Assembly (NCBI GenBank): GCA_024509875.1
Contig: JAMPIV010006387.1
Span: 1-64,000, forward strand
Origin: Oreohelix idahoensis
Taxonomy: Eukaryota > Mollusca > Gastropoda > Stylommatophora > Oreohelicidae
DNA: 64,000 nt
Reading direction: 5' to 3'
Positions 46,648-56,800 of the stretch are shown one piece after another. Below the pieces are notes generated by a model that worked only from the letters and a program-made list of their open reading frames with translations, was not told the origin of the DNA and made no database searches. Every line of letters starts with the position of its first letter. Position 1 is the stretch's first letter. The translations under genes were made by a program, and so were the position numbers.

Positions 46648-46726
46648 TTTGAATAAGTAAAATTGCCGTTAGGTATTGGTGCTTTTAAATTTAATTCCCG
46701 TCTTGTGACAGGCTTTTACACTAAGT
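46648..46726 (+). repeat. 79-bp direct repeat, right copy
   Basis: Right copy of 45,403-45,481. The long duplication could be an unusually long target duplication of the LINE block or a local segmental duplication. Confidence 0.75.
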
Positions 46727-46922
46727 TTTATATATTTACACTGTCATCTGTCTTTTACTGTCTGGGTGAGTAATGCATCTTTCATTTTTGTCCTGGTAGA
46801 ACCTTCTCCACATGTACCTTGGCCTTCCCTTTTCCATTTTTCCTTCTCCCTGCAGATTTTGTGTTAGTGCCTGACAGGTGTGCTATAGCATCTACTTTTT
46901 TTTTTCTTTTGCTTTGAAACAG

Positions 46923-46992
46923 TAAAGTTTTCCCTGAGGCAGACAGTAATGTGAGCAAGAATTCTTCTAAGTTACCAGAGCTTGATCAGAAG
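46923..46992 (+). CDS. host gene exon A (70 bp)
   Basis: A pyrimidine tract (TTTTTTTTTCTTTTGC) and AG precede it, and GTAATT follows. After one phase-completing base it reads KVFPEADSNVSKN and SSKLPELDQK without a stop. It ends in phase 0, which fits exon B. The three exons A, B and C share strand, short length and matching phases, which chance rarely gives. The peptide is acidic and likely disordered. Confidence 0.6.
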
Positions 46993-47039
46993 GTAATTTC
47001 TGTTAACAACTCTCTGCTTATCCAAGAAATCATTTTAGT

Positions 47040-47640
47040 TTATTTAAAAATATTTCTCCACATCCAACACAAGCTTCTCACCTTATCCTAGAACTGTTCT
47101 CCGCTCTCCTCAAAATGCTTCTTACCTTATCTAGAACACTTTTTAGTTTTCCCTAAACTTTCATTCAGCTTATCCTTGTACACTTTTCAGCTATGCATAG
47201 GCTAATTCTCACCTTATATCCTAGAATACTTCTCAGCTCTCCTTAGGCTAATTCTCAGCTCTCCTTGGACTACTTGTTACCTCATCATAGAACACTTCTC
47301 AGCTCTCCCTAAACTACTTCTTACCTTATATCTTAGAACACACCTTAACTCTCCCTAAACTACTTCTCACCTCATATCTTAGAACACTTCTCAACTCTCC
47401 CTCAACTATTTCTCACCTCATATCTTAGAACACTTCTCAACTCTCCCTCAACTATTTCTCACCTTATATCTTATAACACTTCTCAACTCTCCCTCAACTA
47501 TTTCTCACCTTACATCTTAGAACAATTCCTCAACTCTCCCTAAACTACTTCTCACCTTATATCTTATAACACTTTTCAACTGTCCCTAGATCAGATTATC
47601 ATACAAACATCTTACCATATCCCAGAATATTTATCTTCTC
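47040..47640 (+). repeat. 46-bp minisatellite in an intron
   Basis: About ten degenerate units of 46 bp such as CTCATATCTTAGAACACTTC plus TCAACTCTCCCTCAACTATT. Pyrimidine-rich. It lies between exons A and B. Not coding. Confidence 0.8.
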
Positions 47641-47789
47641 CCAGAATACTTCTTAGCTTACCTAAGAACACACTGGATGGTCTCTTTGTGATCTGCATAA
47701 TGATTCCACTCAGTACATTTACCTCTTTTAGACATCTTCCTTCATCTTTTTAATACAGCACTTTCTTGTTTTACTTTTTTCTTTCACAT

Positions 47790-48100
47790 GTTGTTATTTG
47801 TCATGGGCAGAATCAGCTTGTGTTTTTGTGTGGCATGTGATACTTTGGCCATTGTTGTACAATCTTTCTTCATTATTTCTTCAATGTTGTTTGTCCACTT
47901 TTCTCTTGGGCATCCCCTTGCCATGCAGCCAGATCTTCTACAGTTGAAGGTTACCTGATTAATGCTGGTACCTGATTTAGCTGCATTCTGAAGAGCTCCA
48001 TTTTATTTTCCATCTTTCTACGTATTTGAGGCATGATGGTGCTCCTACTAACTTCCTGATTTCTTTGATTCTCCTTCTGAAACACATGAGGATATTTTTA
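47790..48100 (-). mobile_element. LINE C-terminal fragment
   Basis: Minus strand gives KRGCPREKWTNNIEEIMKKD followed by a Thr/Ala/His-rich end, the GRPxxRWxDxIEE-type tail of a LINE ORF. RRRIKEIRKLVGAPS lies upstream. Frames are broken. Confidence 0.6.
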
Positions 48101-48214
48101 TTAGCAGCTTTTTTTGGGCATTTCACTTGTCCTCTCCTTTTAATTTAGATATGTTGAATTACTTGCTTTGGAAGACTTATTCTTATTTGTTAAGTTATTT
48201 TGTGGCTTAAAAAA

Positions 48215-48430
48215 CTACAGGTTATAGGTTACAGTGTTACTATTCTTTGCTCATATTTCAGGCCCAGGTAACACATGGCTGATTCTGTCTCATACTATCT
48301 TAATATTCTCTCTCTCCTTCCAATTTTTTGTTCCTTAAGAATAATAGGTTGCCATGGCCTTTGACTCCCATGTCGTAAAGCGCTGTATTTGCATTGACAG
48401 TGGTGGTTTCTGTAACAATTTGTTGTACAC
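48215..48430. mobile_element. retroposon fragments related to the 17,521 insert
   Basis: The reverse complement of about 48,230-48,275 matches GCAAAGAATAGTAACACTG of the insert in the outer LTR. The + strand at about 48,370 has CATGTCGTAAAGCG, close to its CATGTCGTAAAAAGCG. Old rearranged copies. Confidence 0.45.
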
Positions 48431-48920
48431 TGTACAACTGTCTTGTTATTATTCTGTCTTCTAATTACTTCATTTTATTCATTTAAACTACTTAACCTAT
48501 CTCATTTTATGCTGTTTTCACTTGCCCCAACCCAGACACAACCCTGTGGGTTCAGAGTTCAGCTTTTGCCCCTGAAAAACATCCACTATGTATCTTCTTA
48601 TCACTTACTGTTGACATTTAGTTTTGCCTTATCATCCTCATCCATCCATTTAATTCCCTGTGGAGCAAGGAGTCGCATGAAAAGCACATGCTCCTGGGAC
48701 AGTACATTTTTGTAGCAATTTGTTTTACATGAAGAAGCTGGCAACCTGAAGCACAACCCACTGTGGTTGTCTTTTTAAAATGTTTTAGAGAGCAATAGTA
48801 ACGATGTTTCTTTCTCACCTTATATACCTGACAGCCACACACACACCCCCCCCCCTCCCTCAAACTATGTAAGGCAGATAAAGTTTACTATTTATCATTT
48901 CATGCTCACCTTGTCCTCAG

Positions 48921-49021
48921 AAATCTGGCAACATCAAGTCAACTAAGGACAGCCTGTTTGACAGTGGTGGTGATGATGGAGATACTGATATCTTTAGTGT
49001 GGTAGCCAAACCTGTAGAAAG
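48921..49021 (+). CDS. host gene exon B (101 bp) with acidic LF motif
   Basis: CACCTTGTCCTCAG precedes and GTTTGT follows. It starts in phase 0 and ends with two bases of a codon. It reads KSGNIKSTKDSLFDSG, then GDDGDTDIFSVVAKPVE. The LFD-acidic-DIF pattern resembles the repeated LFa motifs of the FAM21/WASHC2 tail, which bind VPS35 of retromer. That link is a suggestion from one motif. Exon C supplies the base that completes the split codon (Ser). Confidence 0.65.
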
Positions 49022-49041
49022 GTTTGTATCCACCTTGGATA

Positions 49042-49450
49042 TTGTTATTGTTGTTGTTCAGAATCTACATCATTACACTCCGGGCAAATCCATAGGCGCT
49101 TTCCCTCAGCAAACGTCAAAGGGTATGAATGCTAATTGTTCCTGTTGCGCGCTGATTGTATATGCGCCGGATGCATCCTCTCATACATTAATCCCTGCCA
49201 GTCTTACGTCTAATGCCAAACTCCTGCAAGCTTAGCCTTGATGATTCATCGATTGCAATGTTATTCTCTATAAGGCGATCATTAATTGTTCTCAGTATCT
49301 CTCCCTTGTCCATATCCAATGTACCTTCTGTGGGTGCTCTTGAAGCTTGTCTATCAGCTCTTTTGTTGCTGCGTACTCCTGCATCCACACCAATTCTTGA
49401 AGATTTGAGGCTTCTATGGAGGTTTTCCATTCATGCCGCAGCCATCCATT
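49042..49450 (-). mobile_element. LINE RNase H C-terminus and AAC tail
   Basis: Minus strand gives KRADRQASRAPTEGTLDMDK, INDRLIENNIAIDESSRLSL and EFGIRRKTGRD, then a 3' end with CNDVDSEQQ and an AAC-type tail (seen as GTTATTGTTGTTGTT at about 49,040-49,055). Same family as 18,590-18,840 and 19,485-20,815. It inserted directly downstream of exon B. Confidence 0.78.
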
Positions 49451-49779
49451 TTAAATATAAAACTGTGAACGCCCTTCTTAATGAGTGGATTTTGTTTTTT
49501 ATGCAGGTCATCTTATGTTTATGTGTTTTTGTAATGGGATTTTTATGCATGTTGTTGTTGTTGCCGATGGATTTGTCTGCCATGTTCAGCGATAGCATAA
49601 TAACTCATTCATTGTATTGAGGCATGTATGATACTTTTTTGTGTAGGTTCTTGTGTTTGTTTAGTTTGTTTATATAATTATCTTATTTTATGAGTTCTTA
49701 GTTCATTTCCTGTTTTTTTAACTGTATCCTAAATGTTATGTTTGTCTGGGTGGAAAGTACTTATGTTAGTATGGTGTGG

Positions 49780-50080
49780 TATAATGTATGTATATGGTGT
49801 TATGTTTATATATAATCATGATTATATTGTTGTTTATGTTATGGAATAGTTATATGTAATCATGGTTGCATATTCATGTTGGTATGTTGTGGTGTAATGT
49901 GTGTATATGGTGTTATGTTTATGTATAATCATGACTAAATTGTCATGTATGATATTGGTGGAATAGTTGTATGTAATCATGGATGGAATTTTAGATATGT
50001 GTGTGTTGAGATGTTTGTATGTATATGATTGAATGTTCATGACTAAATGGTTGTGTATGTTAATGTTGGAATAGAATAAA
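49780..50080 (+). repeat. two degenerate about 114-bp repeats
   Basis: TATGGTGTTATGTTTATATA at 49,793 recurs as TATGGTGTTATGTTTATGTA at 49,906 with similar following sequence (ATAATCATGA, GTAATCATGG). AT-rich intronic DNA, not coding. Confidence 0.6.
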
Positions 50081-50315
50081 GTTAGCCCCATGGCAGAAAC
50101 ATCCATACGGAAGTGAAGTGTTTTCACCATACTAGTTCCAAATTTTTTTATGAGATCCCTTCCTCTCTGCCTTTTGCTTTCCCTAACTCAAGAGCAGAGT
50201 AAGGTATCCAATTTATACCTGGGTAAACTGTTACAACATTATCACACTCACAGCTCAACAAATGACATTTTATGTCTTCTTTTAACTGTTATGTTTTTTT
50301 GTTGTTTTTTTGTAG

Positions 50316-50382
50316 TAAAAGATCTAAAGGACCTGAGAAGGATGGGTCCTTATTGGATATAGGAACAACAAAGACAGATAAG
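50316..50382 (+). CDS. host gene exon C (67 bp)
   Basis: A T-rich tract and TGTAG precede it and GTTTGT follows. The first base completes the codon split at the end of exon B. It then reads KRSKGPEKDGSLLDIGTT and KTDK and ends in phase 0. SLLDIG is again a short hydrophobic motif in a charged, probably disordered stretch. No further exon is visible before the LINE and minisatellite at 51 kb, so the gene continues beyond or is interrupted. Confidence 0.6.
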
Positions 50383-50395
50383 GTTTGTACATTGT

Positions 50396-50510
50396 TTGTA
50401 TTGGTTATGTTTGTCATGTTAGATATGTTTGTTATAAATATGTAATCACTGGCTATGTTTGTTCATGTTAGATATGTTTGTTATAAATATGTAAACACTG
50501 TGGCTATGTT
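50396..50510 (+). repeat. two tandem copies of about 55 bp
   Basis: GTTAGATATGTTTGTTATAA occurs at about 50,417 and 50,468 with matching flanks (GGCTATGTTTG). Short local duplication in an intron. Nearby, TTGTACATGTGGC is repeated three times at 50,570-50,605. Confidence 0.7.
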
Positions 50511-51004
50511 TGCAATGTTTCTGGGAGGCTAGTGACCTTCGTGGGCATTTCATGTGGCTTGTACATCTGTCTTGTACATGTGGCTTGTACATGTGGCTTT
50601 TACATGTGGCTTATATAAGGGGGAAGGAATATGTCTACTGCTCCGTCGGGCATGTTAAAAAAGGCAGCTATTATGGGCTTGTACATGTGGCTTGCAGCTT
50701 CATTATATAAACAAATAGCTACAGATGTCTTTGCTGCAGGAGTACATGAATGCTTTAGTGCAGGCTTATTGCAAGGGGACCAGTTGCAGGGGTGGTTACA
50801 TGCTCTGTGGGGGGCTAACAAGGACATGAATGTGATGATGTAACTTTTCTTATTGTGAAAGTTTCACTTATGCCCTAAATTATTTTATTCGTGGTCTTCC
50901 ACGTACTTTTATTTATTTTTTTTTTTTTTTTGCAAGGGAACATTTTTACAGAAATTACAGGACATAATTTCACAGGTTATTGTTTGTATTTAATCTGGAA
51001 ATAA

Positions 51005-51160
51005 GCATAAAGACACCAGTGGAACCAGATATGAGGAGGGTGGCTAGCATTACATAGGACACATATTGAGAGAACCAGTTGATAGTCTTACAAGGTAGAT
51101 ATTATTCTGGAGTCCCCTGGGTACAAGAAATAGAGGGTGAAAAAAATCGACCTAGATATG
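51005..51160 (+). mobile_element. LINE C-terminal end, source of the second array
   Basis: In one frame, with several stops, it reads HYIGHILREPVDSLTR, then ILFWSPLGTRNRG and a Lys-rich end. This is the conserved (Y/W)IGH(V/I)LR...W.P.G.R.RG tail of an APE-type LINE. The codons that should follow, of the type KTWxDLxxIAQDR, are the repeat unit of the next feature. Confidence 0.75.
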
Positions 51161-53880
51161 GGGGGAGGGGTAAAGAAGACATGAACAGACCTGGAACAGA
51201 TAGCACAGGACAGAGAAGGGAGGGGGGTATAGAAGACATGGACAGACCTGGAACAGATAGCACAGGACAGAGAAGGGAGGGGGGTATAGAAGACATGGAC
51301 AGACCTGGAACAGATAGCACAAGACAGAGAAGTATAAAAAAAAGGGGGGGGGTATAGAAGACATGGACAGACCTGGAACAGATAGCACAGGACAGAGAAG
51401 TGGGGGGGGGGGGGGGAGGGGGGGGGGGGGAGGAGGGAAGGGGGGGGAGAGGGGGGGAGGGGGGGGGAGGGGAAGGGGAGGGGGGGGGGGGGGGGAAATA
51501 GGAGACATGGACAGACCTGGAATATATAGCACAGGACAGAAGTGGGAAGGGGGGTGGGTATAGAAGACATGGACAGTGACGTGGAACAGGGGGGGGGACA
51601 GAGAACAGGGGGGGGGGTAATAGAAGACCATGGACAGGACCTTAACAGATAGCACAGGACAGAGGGGGGGGGGGAGTATAAAAGACATGGACAGACCTGG
51701 AACAGATAGCACAGGACAGAGAAGTGTAAAGGGGGGGGGGTATAGAAGACATGGACAGACCTGTAACAGATAGCACAGGACAGAGAAGTGGGGGGAGGGG
51801 GGTAAAGAAGCCATGGAAAGACCTGGAACAGATAGCACAGGACAGAGAAGTGGGGGGAGGGGGGTACAAAAGCCATAGAAAGACCTGGAACAGATAGCAC
51901 AGGACAGAGAAGTGGGGGGAGGGGGGTAAAGAAGCCATGGAAAGACCTGCAACAGATAGCACAGGACAGAGAAGTGGGGATAGGGGTGTAAAGAAGCCAT
52001 GGAAAGACCTGGGATAGATAGCACAGGACAGAGAAGTGGGGGGAGGGGGGTAAAGAAGCCATGGAAAGACCTGGGATAGATAGCACAGGACAGAGAAGTG
52101 GGGGGAGGGGGTAAAGAAGCCATGGAAAGACCTGGGATAGATAGCACAGGACAGAAGTGGGGGGAGGGGGGTAAAGAAGCCATGGAAAGACCTGGGATAG
52201 ATAGCACAGGACAGAGAAGTGGGGGGAGGGGGTAAAGAAGCAATAGAAAGACCTGGGATAGATAGCACAGGACAGAGAAGTGGGGGGAGGGGGGTAAAGA
52301 AGTCATGGAAAGACCTGGGATAGATAGCACAAGACAGAGAAGTGGGGGGAGGGGGTAAAGAAGCCATAGAAAGACCTGGGATAGATAGCACAGGACAGAG
52401 AAGTGGGGGGAGGGGGTAAAGAAGCAATAGAAAGACCTGGGATAGATAGCACAGGACAGAGAAGTGGGGGGAGGGGGGTAAAGAAGCCATAGAAAGACCT
52501 GGGATAGATAGCACAGGACAGAGAAGTGGGGGAGGGGGTAAAGAAGCCATAGAAAGACCTGGGATAGATAGCACAAGACAGAGAAGTGGGGATAGGGGGG
52601 TAAAGAAGCCATGGAAAGACCTGGGATAGATAGCACAGGACAGAGGGGAGGGGGGTAAAGAAGCCATGGAAAGACCTGGGATAGATAGCACAGGACAGAA
52701 GTGGGGGGAGGGGGGTAAAGAAGCTGTGGAAAGACCTGGGATAGATAGCACAGGACAGAGAAGTGGGGGGAGGGGGGTAAAGAAGTCATGGAAAGACCTG
52801 GGATAGATAGCACAAGACAGAGAAGGGGGGAGGGGGGTAAAGAAGTCATGGAAAGACCTGGGATAGATAGCACAAGACAGAGAAGGGGGGAGGGGGTAAA
52901 GAAGCCATAGAAAGACCTGGGATAGATAGCACAGGACAGAGAAGTGGGGGGAGGGGGTAAAGAAGCAATAGAAAGACCTGGGATAGATAGCACAGGACAG
53001 AGAAGTGGGGGAGGGGGGTAAAGAAGCCATAGAAAGACCTGGGATAGATAGCACAGGACAGAGAAGTGGGGGGAGGGGGGTAAAGAAGCCATAGAAAGAC
53101 CTGGGATAGATAGCACACGACAGAGAAGTGGGGGAGGGGGGTAAAGAAGCCATAGAAAGACCTGGGATAGATAGCACAGGACAGAGAAGTGGGAGGAGGG
53201 GGTAAAGAAGCCATAGAAAGACCTGGGATAGATAGCACAGGACAGAGAAGTGGGGGGAGGGGGGTAAAGAAGCCATGGAAAGACCTGGGATAGATAACAC
53301 AGGACAGAGAAGGGGGGAGGGGGCAAAGAAGCCATAGAAAGACGTGGATAGATAACACAGGAACAGAAATGGGGTAAGGAGTGGGGGTAAAGAAGCCAGT
53401 GGAAAGACCTGGGATAGGATACACACAGGACAGAAGTAGAAGGGGGGGGGGGGGGTAAAAAGAAGAAGCCCATGGGAAAGACCTGGGAGCTAGATACGCA
53501 CAGGACAAGAAGTGGGGGGGAAGGAGAGTGGGGAAGGTTTTAGAAGCCATGGAAAGACCTGGGATAGATAACACAGGACAGAGAAGTGGGGGGAGGGGGG
53601 TAAAGAAGCCATGGAAAGACCTGGGATAGATAACACAGGACAGAGAAGTGGGAGGGGAGGGGGGTAAAGAAGCCATGGAAAGACCTGGGATAGATAACAC
53701 AGGACAGAAAAGTGGGGGGAGGAAGGTAAAGAAGCCATGGAAAGACTGGGGATAGATAGCACAGGACAGAGAAGTGGGGGGAGGGGGGTAAAGAAGCCAT
53801 GGAAAGATAACACAGGACAGAGACGTGGGAGGTAAAGAAGCCATGGAAAGACCTGGGATAGATAACACAGGACAGAAGGA
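51160..53880 (+). repeat. about 62-bp G-rich minisatellite (about 43 units)
   Basis: Units such as GAAGCCATGGAAAGACCTGG plus GATAGATAGCACAGGACAGA and a G-rich end. In the LINE frame each reads KTWKDLGQIAQDRE or similar, the usual last helix of a LINE ORF. Three subfamilies lie in order: ACCTGGAACAGATAG (to about 51,960), ACCTGGGATAGATAG (about 52,005-53,280) and GATAACACAGG (53,280-53,880). Interspersed G-runs vary in length. Read antisense, the unit has no stop in any frame, which creates overlapping Pro/Leu/Ser-rich open frames of up to 773 codons. These are artefacts of the repeat. Confidence 0.92.
51400..51496 (+). repeat. G-run block with quadruplex potential
   Basis: Nearly pure G with isolated A over about 95 bases, with many runs of three or more G, inside the second array. 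It could form G-quadruplexes. Length is likely uncertain in the assembly. Confidence 0.8.
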
Positions 53881-56800
53881 GCGGAGGGGTGGAGGGGGGT
53901 GTCGGGTGGGGTAGCGAGCGGCGAGGCCATAAGGGAAGAGGATGCTCGGATGGAGTATAGGTTAGAGAGATATCGAAGAGCAGAAATAAAAATGTCGAGG
54001 TTAGCGCAAGTATGACGGTGGATCTAGTTGCGATGGTGTGTAAGAGGGAGGGGTGACTCTATCGATGGGGCTGTCGGGTATGTGAGTAGTTGGTACGCGT
54101 GTGTAGATGGAGAGTAAGCGGACATCGGACAAGACTTGGGGGAAGGAGAAGTCAAGGGGGGTTAAAGGAAGTATCCACAGGAAAGACCCTGGGATAAAAA
54201 ATTAACTGACTGAGGGGAGTCACAACAAATGAGGGATAAGCTAAGCACGCATGATGCTGGAAGAGCCACCCGCGTGGCGCACGATAACGGGTCCGCTAGG
54301 CCGTGAGGTTCTGATCGACACACAGTGCCCATGGATCACTTCTGAAAACGGAGGCCTTCAGACGACCCCTCTTCCCACTACTTGCTCTCTTCCTTGTGAG
54401 ATCTCAATACAAGTGCCTACTCTCTACAGGCATCTTACTGTAGCAAATCATTAACACATTTCTCCACGACACTGTCCAGCTAATCCACATCTTGCGTCGG
54501 TTCCATGAGCAGTCACTAGACTCAAGCCCACCACAATATGAGGCCGAGCTGTCTCACAGCAGATCGATCCTGTCTCTATAGTCTAGCAAACACATCTATT
54601 CCACGAGACTATCTACATTACTACTGCCCATCACGACGTTCCTGGTCATTCTATCTGTCATGGAAACTACATGAGTACACGTTACACACTCACACACACA
54701 CTTACATCGTTTCCTATATTGATGCGCTCTCTGATGAAACATCAACATAAAGACACACAGAACAACACACTGTCTAGAGCAGAACACCTCACACACAGAT
54801 CAAGGCTGACACATCGAACATCAGCACACGTTGTTCTATATTGAGTCAAGGGTCGGCCAACCTACCAAGAGCACCGCTTCTTTGCAAACCACCACCACAA
54901 CAAGGCCAGTTCGCGAACAACTCGCGCATGTTCAGGGACACGTGTGATGATACTAGCAATGACGATAGCGACGGATAAGCGAGCGTCTGTGAGCAGCTGG
55001 CGTCACAGCACAAATGCATCACTAGCCACTAACATCGCGTCAGCCCCGCTAGGATAAGTAGCGTGATGGCGGAGATACAGATATGTTGATTAGCGTCAGT
55101 TTGACATACAAGTGCTTGGCGCTCGTCCTTTATGCTTACGACATACATTTAAATTGAACAATTGAACTGGGATTCTCTAAAATATTAGAACGACAAAGCG
55201 CTCACGAGGCCGAGTGGAGTGTGATAGATATCAGATTGAGATTGGACGTCTGACACGTATATAGACACACACAGCTATATAGACACGTATTTTACGTTAT
55301 CATAGTCTCACACAACTCAATACTAGGAGACAGAGCGAAATTGGCTATAAGGATACAAACAGAAGAGGGTGGGAGCGAGACGTGGAGATCAGGATTAGCA
55401 AAGAAGGCTACCCAGATTGGATCCGAGTAGATTGATAGGAGACATGGAACTGGAGGTCGTAGTGATTTCTTCCATATAGACCTGTGCATTCCTTTTGCGA
55501 GAAGCAACAAAAAACTAGCGTGAGATGAACAGGTGCTTAGAAATATTATAAACGGACACTTACGGATGGAGATGGCGCTCACAGGGTTACTAAAATACTA
55601 ATTTATAAACGACAATAGGACTAGACGGACAAAGGGTGGTAGCGTGAGTCATACATCTGTGTAGGCAGTGCACGATCATCAGAGTGAACAGAAGGTGATA
55701 CCGACTACAAATGACGCTAGCACAGTCGCATTACTGTTTACGTACGACAGCGATCATACATAAATAGCACATGGTAGTGGAGGCGATGCGGAAAACAATG
55801 AAGACAACTGGAGATATAGGAGCGAGAGGGATACATAAACACTTCAACCGACGTGACTGAGAAAAATCAAAGAGGCAGGGTGACACGTTTCTAGCGATGC
55901 GGTGGACTTCAACAAAGAATTATCTAAATAGATTGTACACAATAGAGTGGATCAGATTTTTGCTGTTATTTTATGAAAAAGAGGTAGTTGAATTAAGATA
56001 ATGTCTAATAAGAAGAGCTTATTGTGACATGCGTGGAGGAGGAGAGGATTACATACACAATGAACAAAATTTCAAAGAAGCACAAGCATGGAGGGTAACG
56101 TACACACACGACAAGTAGTGTTAGGGGGGTGACAGGATTGATTGTTTGGTGAGTGTGTGTATATGTGCACATGACAGTGAGGAAATATCTTATATGCTAA
56201 GACGGTGAGTGAATTTCAAACTATAGACATACCACAGAGCAGCGAAGCTAGTAAAGTACTCAAGAGTAATGCACGGGGGGGGTTTAGATTTTGGTGAGTG
56301 GTATAAGGGGAGTGGGGGTGAGGGGGGGGGTGGGAGGTGTGTGTGGGTGGTTTGTATTTGGTGTTTATTTATAGTTTGGAGACTGTATAGAATGAGTAGG
56401 TGATATGTATGCTAGCTAAGGCACTCAAGGTTAGTTACGATGAGTTGATAGACTAGTGGGAGTTTGACTGAAGGAAGGGGGTATGATATAGTAGACGATT
56501 TAGGAGAGTGACTCACTCACACAGAGTCAGGACATCAAAGGCATTGAGTATGGCAACGTGATACATAAGATGACACAAGTGGGACTAGAGTGATGTTTCA
56601 CAGTGTTATCACAGGATCGTATTATCACTTCTTGAAGAGATCTATGGTTTATTATAGGCTTGTAGGGGTCGGTATCTGTATATAGGTGTACTATCTTGGG
56701 TTGAGGAGAGATGTGGATGGAGAGGTATGATCTTCTAAACTCTGGACCAATTAGGAGAGATGAGGGGAGTTAAAAGGTGGGAGTGGAGGAGAGATTACTT

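Noticed and set aside
51152..53473. 773-codon Pro-rich antisense ORF as a structural protein gene
   Set aside because: It is produced by a tandem repeat that lacks stops in all antisense frames. The sense strand carries LINE coding residues.
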